From the NCBI GenBank assembly GCA_002706065.1, contig PAJM01000003.1, positions 10,226 through 68,247 of the forward strand: a stretch of 58,022 nucleotides of DNA. Reading direction: 5' to 3'. Shown in pieces: positions 10,130 to 19,565 of the stretch; position 1 is the stretch's first letter; each line of letters starts with the position of its first letter. The DNA comes from Methanobacteriota archaeon (GTDB lineage: Archaea > Thermoplasmatota > Poseidoniia > Poseidoniales > Poseidoniaceae). The position numbers were made by a program, and so were the translations under genes. Under the pieces are notes generated by a model. That model saw only the letters and a program-made list of their open reading frames with translations. It was not told where the DNA came from and made no database searches.

Positions 10130-10762
10130 ATGGCGGAGTCATCGACCGAACCCGTTGGTTTGTGGCTCGGGCTCCAAGCAGGGGCATTTCTGGGGTTGTA
10201 CTTCGGTTTCAGCCTTGCCCTTGTCTCGGCACTGACAAGCCCTGAGGAATTGATGCGCATCGTTTACCTCATCACCGTATTTCCGATGATCGGTGGAATT
10301 CTTCTCGGACCGTTTTTGGCGAAAAGAGAACGTCCTGTCGAATCGGACATTCCTCCGATTCAACGCATGATGGAAGCACTTGATGGAATGGATGAAGGTC
10401 AAGGAAAATGGAGAATCCTGAGTCACGTTCGCAGTGATGGAAGAACCGTTCGAGTCGATTTGCATGACTCGAGTCGAGTCGAAGAGATTTTGCAAGCGAC
10501 AACTCCTCTCACAAATGAGTTTCCTGTTCGATACATGGTCGGGCGCGGCGTTGGCGCAAGCAGACAACCCGAATTGCGTGCGAAAGTACTCTCAATACTT
10601 GACGCACAATTTCCGAAAACGCGGCAGTCAAGATACACATCCGCAATTGAAATTGCCCCTGAGTTGCCCGAACGACTACGGAATCAGAGGAAGCGAGTGA
10701 ATCTACTCTTGGCTATTTTTCTGCCGATTGCAACCTTCCTTGGATGGTTGGAAATGAGATAA
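10130..10762 (+). CDS. Membrane protein, hypothetical
   Basis: 210 aa; two N-terminal and one C-terminal hydrophobic helices around a soluble middle. Confidence 0.65.
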   Translation: MAESSTEPVGLWLGLQAGAFLGLYFGFSLALVSALTSPEELMRIVYLITVFPMIGGILLGPFLAKRERPVESDIPPIQRMMEALDGMDEGQGKWRILSHVRSDGRTVRVDLHDSSRVEEILQATTPLTNEFPVRYMVGRGVGASRQPELRAKVLSILDAQFPKTRQSRYTSAIEIAPELPERLRNQRKRVNLLLAIFLPIATFLGWLEMR

Positions 10763-10807
10763 ACTGTTTGTCGATTCACTTATTTTGAAGGACGTTGAGT
10801 AGTACCC

Positions 10808-11677
10808 ATGCGGGAGGTCACATTTTTTTGGAGAGTCGACCGTTTGGAGGCCATCGGCATCGGTCCTGTTCTGGATGTTGCTCAACGCATTGAGTTCCTT
10901 TCCTACATCAAACGTGTGCCAAAAGACATCCGTTGTTTGTTCAAATTTCACATTCGAGAGGGCAAAACCATTGACGACCTCCGTTCTGTTGAATCCCTAG
11001 AAGTTCTTGAGGTTGTACAAGAATCGGAAAATCTAGAGGAGGGGCACTTGGTCATTTGTCGAGTCATCCATCCGTTACCTATGCTGAATGCTCGAACCAA
11101 TGGCACCTATACCGTAGCTGGTTCAAAACTCGATGAGAACGGTTTAACGTACATCTTGCAAGGTTCGTCCCTCAAATTGCGCTTGCTTTCTGGTGTGCTT
11201 CGCTTGATGGCAAAACCAGATCGAGTAAGTGCAAGGACTTTGAAACTCACGCCACAAAACCATGAATCAGTCTTGACTGAAAAGCAACTGAAACTTGCAA
11301 AATTCGCATATGATCGTGGGTATTATGACCTTCCGAAGCGAATCAAAATTACTGAACTGGCTGAACAAATGGGTCTTGCAAGGGCAACGATTTCAGAGCA
11401 TTTGACCAAGATTGAAGGAATCCTCATGGATGACATGTTCTCCTCGATGACCGATGTTCGCCTCACAGTCGATCAAGCCCGTGCGATTGTTGAAACTATA
11501 GAGGCGGATATGGATCAAACTGAAGATTATCAAATCGAGTCGTTTGCTGGCCTTATCAAACGAATCAAAGAAAACATGGCAGAGGAGTTGCCACAAGACA
11601 CAGAACACATTCCTGAGCTCGATGTCAATCAACAACCAGAGGAAATCCTCAAACGCATCCAAGAGGACATCTCTTAA
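10808..11677 (+). CDS. Bacterio-opsin activator (Bat)-like HTH transcriptional regulator
   Basis: LTEKQLKLAKFAYDRGYYDLPKRIKITELAEQMGLARATISEHLTKIEG is an HTH_10-type domain. Confidence 0.8.
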   Translation: MREVTFFWRVDRLEAIGIGPVLDVAQRIEFLSYIKRVPKDIRCLFKFHIREGKTIDDLRSVESLEVLEVVQESENLEEGHLVICRVIHPLPMLNARTNGTYTVAGSKLDENGLTYILQGSSLKLRLLSGVLRLMAKPDRVSARTLKLTPQNHESVLTEKQLKLAKFAYDRGYYDLPKRIKITELAEQMGLARATISEHLTKIEGILMDDMFSSMTDVRLTVDQARAIVETIEADMDQTEDYQIESFAGLIKRIKENMAEELPQDTEHIPELDVNQQPEEILKRIQEDIS

Positions 11678-11692
11678 TTCGCTCATGTTTTT

Positions 11693-12661
11693 ATGAGTCG
11701 ATGTGGTGAGGAATGCATGGAGGAGATGAGGCAACTTCTCGACCGGATTTCTGACTCCGGAATCGAAGTCCCTCAATCCGTGCGGGAAGCGATGTATGGG
11801 CTTCACCTCGAGCAGTTTACGACCTACGATTTTGGTGGATTTTTCCACGACCGTCCAGTCGTATTTATGGAAACCGAAAACGGTGGTGTCAAAACCATAT
11901 CTGCACCCCACATGGTCGTCACACTCCTTCATCATCTGGAACTTTCGGAAGGACAGGAAGTTCTGGTCGTTGGCTCAAAGGGGGGATACATCGCAGCTCT
12001 TATTGCAACCATTGTTGGTGAAAGCGGAAGAGTCATTCTCATTGATCCGTCTGCTGAAATTGTCCGGCACACTGCAAATGCACTTGCAGGTTGGCCAACC
12101 GTCGACCTGAGGCAAGTTGAATCAATTGATGTTTCACCCATTGAATTACCAGGTGAGTTGAGCAGGGTCTTGATTACCGGAAGCGTTCCATCTGTACCAA
12201 CTTGGATGAAGGACCGAATCATCGAAGGAGGGTTCGTCATTGCCCCTATTGGCGATCATCATCACCAAGAATTGATGAAAGTTGAAAGGCAACTGGACAC
12301 ATTGCATCCAACATCCCTCGGTCCTGTCTCCTTTGGCCCAGTCGACATTGTTGAAAGTGAGCCTCAACCCTTATCGGCATTGGAAATTGCTGATTTAATT
12401 GAAACATTGATTGAGACATGCCATGAAATGGAACTCTGCGAAGCCGACGATCTTCAACAGTTGGGAACAATTGCCGATGAATTAAGAACCATGCAAGAAG
12501 CGAATGAAGCCGATTTGGAAGAATTCATCACTGCTCATATGCAACATTTTGTTCGACTATGGCCGATGATTCAGTTGATGTTTGCACCAACACTTGCCCG
12601 ACCTGGTGACATCGATCAGGACGATGAACCGGGGTTCCATTTCGACGAATTCAAGCCCTGA
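11693..12661 (+). CDS. Protein-L-isoaspartate O-methyltransferase-like protein
   Basis: TISAPHMVVTLLHHLELSEGQEVLVVGSKGGYIAALIA and GGFVIAPIGDHHHQELMKVER follow the PIMT layout; C-terminal extension. Start could be 11717. Confidence 0.65.
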   Translation: MSRCGEECMEEMRQLLDRISDSGIEVPQSVREAMYGLHLEQFTTYDFGGFFHDRPVVFMETENGGVKTISAPHMVVTLLHHLELSEGQEVLVVGSKGGYIAALIATIVGESGRVILIDPSAEIVRHTANALAGWPTVDLRQVESIDVSPIELPGELSRVLITGSVPSVPTWMKDRIIEGGFVIAPIGDHHHQELMKVERQLDTLHPTSLGPVSFGPVDIVESEPQPLSALEIADLIETLIETCHEMELCEADDLQQLGTIADELRTMQEANEADLEEFITAHMQHFVRLWPMIQLMFAPTLARPGDIDQDDEPGFHFDEFKP

Positions 12662-12670
12662 GGGTTTCCT

Positions 12671-13663
12671 ATGGCAGCAACGATACAATCCGCCATTGCG
12701 AAGTTGAAACACAAAGATGTCCGCCAACGACGAAGGGCCGTACGAATTCTATTCGATGCTGATGCGCATGAGAGCGTTGAAGCGTTTTCACCCTACCTTG
12801 ACGATAAGGATGTCTGGTTTCGAAACAAAGCGATTGAAGCTTATCGCCGCTGGGCTCCCAAACATGCACCGCATTTGCTTGAAGAACTTGCTAAAAACAA
12901 CCAACTCGACGGTCAGAGGTGTGTGGCAACGGTTCTTGATGCAGTACCAGACCAACAACAAGCAGCACACCTCGCACGCTTGTTGCTTGACAGCAGCGAC
13001 GATGTCGTCGTCCGCAGGGCAGTGAACCAGCTCATTTCAACTCAGGAAGCAACAGAAAAAGAATTGGAAGAGTTCCAAGCATCAGGCGATCATGTCGTAC
13101 GAGGATATGCAACAGCAGTGAACGAAGATGTCGCTCAACTTGTGCAACGTTTGGAGGATACGCACCCGGATGTTCGCCGACAAGCCGCATCCTCATTGTT
13201 GCTCATGGACCTGAAATCCAAAGATGGTGAGGCCCTTCAGAGCGCTATCGAAAATGATGATGCGTTATGGAAACTTGCAGTACCAATCGCGCTTGAGCAT
13301 GCTCGACCACGTCTTGTCGACTTGATGACAACCAAAAGCAATACGCAACGGCGTTTTCTCGTCCAATCGCTAAAGGACGTTGTTGATGAGGCTGATGATC
13401 TTCGTCTTCGTATGTTAATCGATGCGAATTGCACTTCAATCGTTGCACGGTGGCTGGTTGGGCGAAACGATCCAAAAAGCGACGAATTGCGACGGGAATT
13501 GTTGTTTGATGCGCGAGTCGACAGCATTGACAAATCAAGACTACTCGAGCGCTTATTGCACCGACAAGGGGAACAAGCGATGCAAGAACTTGCTGAACGA
13601 CTGTTGGCTGAATCTGAGGATGAACTTGTCCTGAGTGCAGCACAGAACCTATACACTGAATAG
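12671..13663 (+). CDS. HEAT-repeat-like helical protein
   Basis: 330 aa of repeated helical units (e.g. VRQRRRAVRILFDADAHESVEAFSPYLDDKDVWFRNKAIEAYRRW; HPDVRRQAASSLLLMDLKSKDG). Confidence 0.7.
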   Translation: MAATIQSAIAKLKHKDVRQRRRAVRILFDADAHESVEAFSPYLDDKDVWFRNKAIEAYRRWAPKHAPHLLEELAKNNQLDGQRCVATVLDAVPDQQQAAHLARLLLDSSDDVVVRRAVNQLISTQEATEKELEEFQASGDHVVRGYATAVNEDVAQLVQRLEDTHPDVRRQAASSLLLMDLKSKDGEALQSAIENDDALWKLAVPIALEHARPRLVDLMTTKSNTQRRFLVQSLKDVVDEADDLRLRMLIDANCTSIVARWLVGRNDPKSDELRRELLFDARVDSIDKSRLLERLLHRQGEQAMQELAERLLAESEDELVLSAAQNLYTE

Positions 13664-13677
13664 CCCAACGTCCATCC

Positions 13678-15519
13678 ATGACAAGTTCAAATGTGGTGTT
13701 TAGAGTTGATGCAACCGATGCTGCGGATCAGCGATTGGATGTCGAAATTGAAGTTAGTGCTCCGTTTCTCTCATCATCGATCAAACTCTCATTTCCACGG
13801 TGGGTGCCAGGGTCCTATTTCCTTCGCGAACCCATTCAACATGTTTCTCATCTCAAGGCATCCGATGGCAACGGAAATCCACTCAATATAACTCGCAAAG
13901 ATGTTGACTCGATTGTAATCAAAGGCGTTCATTCGGTCGATTCCGTACGGATTTCCTACAAATTACTCTGTGTGGAAAATACCGTCCGCTCGAATCATTT
14001 GGACGAAACTCATCTCCACATCATGCCTCCGTTCACGTGGTTCCTTCCCACATCAGGAATCGATCCCAAGCGAATGAACATGCCTCATCGAATTGAATTC
14101 CTCTTACCTTCTGCATGGAATGTTTCAACCCAAATGCAACTCGAGAGTTGCGAGAAAAAGGGAACTACTCAACGTCACACCTTTTCAGCGCAAAATAGAG
14201 ATGCACTGCTTGACGGTATTGCTGAATGCAATGCAAACGAGATTCACAACTTTACCGTTGGAGACCGGAAACATACCTTGCATTATTGGGATGCTGGAGG
14301 GCATGTGCCGAATGAAATCATGATGACAAGATTCATTCAAGACATGAAGAACATCATCGCTGAACACCACGCGATCTTCGGCCCATTATCCGAACCGTAT
14401 TCGACGATTCTTCACCTCACCGACGGTGGGCGCGGTGGACTGGAACACACGAATTCGCAAACATCAATGGTTCCAAGATCATCACTTCAGCCAGGGCATG
14501 TTGAAGATTACCGAGATCTTGTAAGCCTCTTTAGCCATGAATACGTCCACCAATGGAATGTGAAACGATTGAGGCCAAAACGCTTCTTGGATTACGACTT
14601 GCAACGAGAAGTAAACACGGATCTCCTGTGGTGGTTTGAAGGAGCTACATCCTGGATTGGAGATATTCTCTGTCTGCGTTCAGGAGCATGGAGTTCTGAG
14701 GATTATTTTGCAGACATGAAGCGGAAACTCAAACGCCATCATACGCGGAGTGGTTCGTCATGTCAGGCGCTCTGTGAAGCAAGTCACGAAGCATGGATTC
14801 ATCTCTATAGAAGCCATGCCTACTCGAGAGAGACGCAAATTTCTTACTATCTTGAAGGGGAACTAACGATGTTTGCATTGGATGCTGAACTTCGGAAACG
14901 ATCCAAAGGTGAAACAGGTGTTTGTGATTTGATGAAACACTTGTATGAAAAACATAACATCTACGTTGAAGATACCTCATTGAGAGGTGTCCAGTACAAC
15001 GATATTCGTAAAGCACTCACGTCGTTGCCAGGAGGGCGACGATTGGGTTCATTCCTTGATGCAATAACTAAGGAGGCAGGAAATCTCGACTTGAACAAGG
15101 CATTTTCCCGTTTTGGATTGAACTACAAACCCTCGGATGAGCCCAAACGAAAGCAGGGCACTGAAACAGTGGTTTGGGAAAACTTCGCTCAGGGATGGCT
15201 CGGAGTACATGTCCGCTCGCAAGGAAACAAACTCAAAGTTACCAGCCATATGCAAGAATCTCCAGTGCGTGAGCAACTGCAGGTTGGCGATGAGATCGTC
15301 GCCGTTGATGGGATTCGGATTGTCAATGCAGAACAATTGAAATCCAATTTGAAGGGAAAGGTTGGAACGACGGCTCGCGTCATGTACGCACGCAATTCAG
15401 TGATGCATGACATTCTGCTCAATGTATCCTTGGAACCAAACTATCCAACGGTCACGACAAGCGATGGAAACCGCTTGTGGAAATCTACGATTCGTTCTCG
15501 ACAGACTGACTCGGTGTGA
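13678..15519 (+). CDS. M61-family (glycyl aminopeptidase-like) peptidase with C-terminal PDZ domain
   Basis: LFSHEYVHQWNVKRLRP zinc motif, WWFEGATSWIGD downstream motif, PDZ-like GWLGVHVRSQGNKLKVTSHMQESPVREQLQVGDEIVAVDGIRI. Confidence 0.9.
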   Translation: MTSSNVVFRVDATDAADQRLDVEIEVSAPFLSSSIKLSFPRWVPGSYFLREPIQHVSHLKASDGNGNPLNITRKDVDSIVIKGVHSVDSVRISYKLLCVENTVRSNHLDETHLHIMPPFTWFLPTSGIDPKRMNMPHRIEFLLPSAWNVSTQMQLESCEKKGTTQRHTFSAQNRDALLDGIAECNANEIHNFTVGDRKHTLHYWDAGGHVPNEIMMTRFIQDMKNIIAEHHAIFGPLSEPYSTILHLTDGGRGGLEHTNSQTSMVPRSSLQPGHVEDYRDLVSLFSHEYVHQWNVKRLRPKRFLDYDLQREVNTDLLWWFEGATSWIGDILCLRSGAWSSEDYFADMKRKLKRHHTRSGSSCQALCEASHEAWIHLYRSHAYSRETQISYYLEGELTMFALDAELRKRSKGETGVCDLMKHLYEKHNIYVEDTSLRGVQYNDIRKALTSLPGGRRLGSFLDAITKEAGNLDLNKAFSRFGLNYKPSDEPKRKQGTETVVWENFAQGWLGVHVRSQGNKLKVTSHMQESPVREQLQVGDEIVAVDGIRIVNAEQLKSNLKGKVGTTARVMYARNSVMHDILLNVSLEPNYPTVTTSDGNRLWKSTIRSRQTDSV

Positions 15520-15931
15520 GCAACGACAGACGCTTCAGAGAAACATGAATCGGTGGCAGATAATCCGATATGCGATGCCGTGTTGTTTTTGGGGGATAGA
15601 GGTTCCGAGAAAGGGCCATATCGATGACGTCTTGCTTTGTGATGGAATCAAGTTTGGATGCAGGCCATAGTTCCAATTCAACAGACGCATCATCAAGATA
15701 ATTGATGCAGACGGCAGGAATGCGAGCAAGGTCCAATCGTTGGGCAACAGCATGCCTATGATGGCCATCGAGTATTGTCCCTGTCGCCCTATCTGCGATC
15801 AGTGGTTTGGTAAATCCGTCCCATTTCAGCGTCATTTCGAGGAGCTTCTCCATATTTTTGGGCTTGATTTCCTCGTGAGCCTTGAGCCACTCCACGGGAA
15901 CCAGCCGCACATCGTCTTCACTCCAAGACAT
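15485..15931 (-). CDS. ParB/Srx-fold protein, possibly SerK-like serine kinase
   Basis: PVEWLKAHEEIKPKNMEKLLEMTLKWDGFTKPLIADRATGTILDGHHRHAVAQRLDL and LYPPKTTRH. Start chosen at MSWSEDD; ORF extends to 16009. Confidence 0.7.
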   Translation of the reverse strand: MSWSEDDVRLVPVEWLKAHEEIKPKNMEKLLEMTLKWDGFTKPLIADRATGTILDGHHRHAVAQRLDLARIPAVCINYLDDASVELELWPASKLDSITKQDVIDMALSRNLYPPKTTRHRISDYLPPIHVSLKRLSLLTPSQSVENES

Positions 15932-15990
15932 GCTTGCGCTAACAGAATCTACGGGATAATGCTTTGTCTTGTACGGGCACGGGAGGATAA

Positions 15991-17313
15991 GTGTCGAGTA
16001 TGAATCCAACGCGCGGGATGGAAGAATTACCTCTTCTCCCAGCCCTTTCCACTATGGTTGAACAACTTCCACAAGGTTTGGTTGAAATTCTTGAGTGGTT
16101 TCGAGCAAACGGCTCACACATCTGGATTGTCGGTGGAGCAATACGTAACGCATTGTTGGGTACAGAGATCAACGAATACGACCTCGCAACAACCATGACT
16201 CCACAGGAGATGAATGCTTATCCAAACACCATTCCTACCGGGGAACGATTTGGTACCATCACGTTTCGAAATCGAGGACAAAGTTACGAAGTGACCACAT
16301 TGCGAACAGAATCGGGTTACAACGACGGAAGAAGACCCGATGAGGTTGAATGGGGTGACTCTCTTCTTGTGGATTTGTCTCGACGAGATCTGACAATGAA
16401 TTCAATTGCCGTTGATGCATCCAAACACACATACTACGATCCTTTCAACGGGTACGATGACCTACGAGAAGGTCGAATTCGTTCTGTGGGAGATCCTACA
16501 AGGCGGCTGTCCGAGGATGCCTTGCGCATTTTACGCTGCTATCGATTCATGGATCAAGGCAATGCAGGAATTTGGTGGCCAGAACAACGGCTAAGCGATG
16601 CACTTCGGCAAATAAAACCAATGATTGAACGAATCGCATCTGAGCGGATATGGTCCGAATTTCGACGGATTCTTGTGGGCCAACACACCTCTGAGATTGT
16701 CCAACGAATGGCTGATGATGGAATCCTAAAGCAGATGGTTGGCCTCGATTGGATGCAAGAAGATGTTCGAATTCAGTTGTTGAACCACCTTGAAGGAAAT
16801 GATGTCATCGATCGACTGGTTGTCATGATGCGTTCGTTTGGTAGCAACGATTGTGAACAGTTGTCGAAACGATTGCGATTGAGCAATCTTGAGAAAAAGA
16901 ATCTCATGTTTCGACATTCAAAATTAGGTCACATTCCAGAGAACATGGACTCATCGTTGCGAGTTTATGCTGTCGCCCTCGGAGCATGGAGTCACCAACA
17001 TTTGCGCATTGAACAACTGTTCGCTGAATACGAGACACCTCTCGATTCTACCCTTGACCATATTCAGCAATGCATTGAGCGATTCTCAGGTCTGAACATC
17101 AATGTTCACGTTGAACCATTGGCGAGTGGGAATTACATCATGGAACAAACCGGTATTCAGCAGGGACCCAAATTGGGCGCTTTGAAATCGTGGCTCTTCT
17201 ATGAGCAGGTTTCTCGCAATCTTCAGTCGATGGATGAGATGGAGACGCTTCTTTGCACGCTTTCATGGCAAACCGAGGATACAACGCGTTGGCCAAAACT
17301 TCAATTCCCCTGA
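15991..17313 (+). CDS. Class II (bacterial-type) CCA tRNA nucleotidyltransferase / poly(A) polymerase family protein
   Basis: IWIVGGAIRNALLGTEINEYDLATTMTPQEM; DLSRRDLTMNSIAVDASKHTYYDPFNGYDDLREGRIRSVGDPTRRLSEDALRILRCYRF. GTG start at 15991 or ATG at 16000. Confidence 0.88.
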   Translation: MSSMNPTRGMEELPLLPALSTMVEQLPQGLVEILEWFRANGSHIWIVGGAIRNALLGTEINEYDLATTMTPQEMNAYPNTIPTGERFGTITFRNRGQSYEVTTLRTESGYNDGRRPDEVEWGDSLLVDLSRRDLTMNSIAVDASKHTYYDPFNGYDDLREGRIRSVGDPTRRLSEDALRILRCYRFMDQGNAGIWWPEQRLSDALRQIKPMIERIASERIWSEFRRILVGQHTSEIVQRMADDGILKQMVGLDWMQEDVRIQLLNHLEGNDVIDRLVVMMRSFGSNDCEQLSKRLRLSNLEKKNLMFRHSKLGHIPENMDSSLRVYAVALGAWSHQHLRIEQLFAEYETPLDSTLDHIQQCIERFSGLNINVHVEPLASGNYIMEQTGIQQGPKLGALKSWLFYEQVSRNLQSMDEMETLLCTLSWQTEDTTRWPKLQFP

Positions 17314-17355
17314 CGTGATAGTCTGGTACACCGAGAAGGTCGAGGACGTGAGTGG

Positions 17356-18282
17356 ATGTCTGTTAAACAAGTGCTTCAAGCAAGAATGAAACAACACATC
17401 AACGAGATGGTGACCACCAATCCAATGATTGGCCAATTGAATACCCAATTCACGAGTTGGCTTCTCGGTTCTGGTTTGACCGGTGCTGAAATCATCAAAA
17501 TGATCGATACAAATATGGATGCAGTGATTCAACCTGTCGAACTTTCAAGTGCGCTCGAGAAGACAACGGGTACACAACCTCCTGGCTGGGTCATCAACGG
17601 CCTGATGTCGGTACTCGACATGGACAAGGACGGTAACGTAACGGTTGCTGATCTTCATACATATTTCGAAACCATTGGCTTGCCGAGTGGTGTTGAAGAG
17701 GTAACACCAGAAACAGAACCAGAAGACGAATTCGATGAACTCGACCAAGAATTACAAGATGATGCTCGAAAGCAAGCAGAGGAACTCATTCGACAACAAG
17801 AGGCTGAAAAACAGCGTTTGTTGGAAGAAGAGGAAGCGAAGAAAGCCGCTGAACGTGAGGCTGCCGAGCAAGCCAAACGAGAGGAGGAGGCTGCGAAGCA
17901 GAAACCAGATCTTATCCTCCTCAATGAGGATGGAACTCATGTCGACCATAATCGATTCATCGAGGTGTTAGCGGAAATGAAACTTGGCAGCGAGCGCCGC
18001 GAAGCGATTGCTCAATCGCCGACTCAGGTGTGCAGAATACAAATCCAGTCCATTGAGAAAACGCTCCTTGGAAAAGGATCACTCAAGAACGGTATGACCA
18101 TCGTTGGTAAAATCATCGGAGAACAAGGGTTCGAAATTGAACTCCAAACCCCATTTGATGCAACCGAGCTTGTCAACACCTTCCAGAAGAATCAAACAAT
18201 TGAGGCTGAAGCTAAAATTTGCGACTGGAATTCAGGCCGTAGGCGGGCTGTCCTTGAAGCAATTCAGTTAGACCGTCTATAG
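17356..18282 (+). CDS. EF-hand-pair protein with charged coiled coil
   Basis: Two EF-hand-like loops (DTNMDAVIQPVE and DMDKDGNVTVAD), then Glu/Lys/Ala-rich coiled coil and a C-terminal globular domain. Confidence 0.75.
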   Translation: MSVKQVLQARMKQHINEMVTTNPMIGQLNTQFTSWLLGSGLTGAEIIKMIDTNMDAVIQPVELSSALEKTTGTQPPGWVINGLMSVLDMDKDGNVTVADLHTYFETIGLPSGVEEVTPETEPEDEFDELDQELQDDARKQAEELIRQQEAEKQRLLEEEEAKKAAEREAAEQAKREEEAAKQKPDLILLNEDGTHVDHNRFIEVLAEMKLGSERREAIAQSPTQVCRIQIQSIEKTLLGKGSLKNGMTIVGKIIGEQGFEIELQTPFDATELVNTFQKNQTIEAEAKICDWNSGRRRAVLEAIQLDRL

Positions 18283-19446
18283 AAGGCTTCGAGCAACAAC
18301 GATTCGTTGGACTTCTTGGGTACCTTCGTAAATCTGAGTAATCTTTGCGTCTCTGAAGAATCGCTCAACAGGGAACTCCTTGGTGTAGCCATAACCGCCA
18401 TGGACCTGGATTGCACGCTCTGAGACCCACATTGCGGTGTCTCCTGCGTAGAGTTTAGCCATACTTGCCTCTTTGGTGTGCCGAGGTCCACCGTGCTCGT
18501 AGTGCTGTTGCTTGGCCCACGAAGCCTTGTAGACCAAGTGTCGTGCTGCGTCAATGCGTGTTGCCATGTCGGCAAGATAGCCCATGATCATCTGGTGATG
18601 TGCGATTGGTTTTCCAAAGGCTTCTCGTTCGTGAGCGTACTTGAGTGAGGCTTCATAGGCTCCTTGAGCAATTCCAAGAGCTTGTGCAGCGATACCAATG
18701 CGTGAGTTATCAAGAGCATTCATTGCGATTGGGAATCCATTTCCCGCACCCTTGATGACATTCTCAACAGGGACTTTGCAGTTTTCCAAAACAAGCGTGC
18801 ATGTGTCGGATGAGCGAATACCGAGTTTGTCTTCTTTCTTTCCGACAGAAAACCCTTCAAAGGAGGAATCGACAATAAACGCAGTCGTTCCGCCGTGCCT
18901 CTTTACACCATAGTCAGGGTGGTCCACGTCTTTGGCAAACAAAACGATGATTTTTGACTGGACTCCGTTGGTGACCCACATCTTTTCTCCGTTGAGCAAA
19001 TAGTGCGACCCGTCCTCCGAAAGTTTCGCTTTGCACGACATTGCAGCGGCATCGGTCCCAGCCCCAGCTTCAGAGAGTGAGTATGCCCCTACTTCGCCTT
19101 CTGCGAGCCTTTTCAGATAGGTTTCCTTCTGATATTCATCTCCGTGAAGAGCGATGGTTTTTGCACACAATCCGACGTGAACGCAGAACATGACCGAGAA
19201 CGATGGGTCAACGCGAGCCAACTCTTCGACAATGATCGATTCTGATATATCGTCAACGGGCATGCCACCGTACTTTTCAGGAACGGTCACACCTTGCAAA
19301 CCAAGTTCAAGGAACTGTTTCCATTCCTCAGATGGAGGTGTTTGTGTTTGGTCTCGGTGTTCCACTGTGGGCGCAAGGACCGTTTCAGCGAAATCGCGCA
19401 CCATTTCTCGAATCATGTCTTGTTCGTCGGTTGCTTTGAAGTCCAT
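18277..19446 (-). CDS. Acyl-CoA dehydrogenase
   Basis: YSLSEAGAGTDAAAM, KMWVTNG, RIGIAAQALGIAQGAYEASLKYAHEREAFGKPI, IQVHGGYGYTKEFPVERFFRDAKITQIYEGTQEVQRIVVAR. Confidence 0.95.
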   Translation of the reverse strand: MDFKATDEQDMIREMVRDFAETVLAPTVEHRDQTQTPPSEEWKQFLELGLQGVTVPEKYGGMPVDDISESIIVEELARVDPSFSVMFCVHVGLCAKTIALHGDEYQKETYLKRLAEGEVGAYSLSEAGAGTDAAAMSCKAKLSEDGSHYLLNGEKMWVTNGVQSKIIVLFAKDVDHPDYGVKRHGGTTAFIVDSSFEGFSVGKKEDKLGIRSSDTCTLVLENCKVPVENVIKGAGNGFPIAMNALDNSRIGIAAQALGIAQGAYEASLKYAHEREAFGKPIAHHQMIMGYLADMATRIDAARHLVYKASWAKQQHYEHGGPRHTKEASMAKLYAGDTAMWVSERAIQVHGGYGYTKEFPVERFFRDAKITQIYEGTQEVQRIVVARSLL

Positions 19447-19565
19447 TCGCTCACTGTAACTACGGAAGAAAGGCTCTCACTTAATGGATGTGCTACAGCC
19501 ATATCACTGCAAAAATAGCGATGATTCATATAGGAGATGTTTGAGCCGCGTATAGGTGAAATGAC

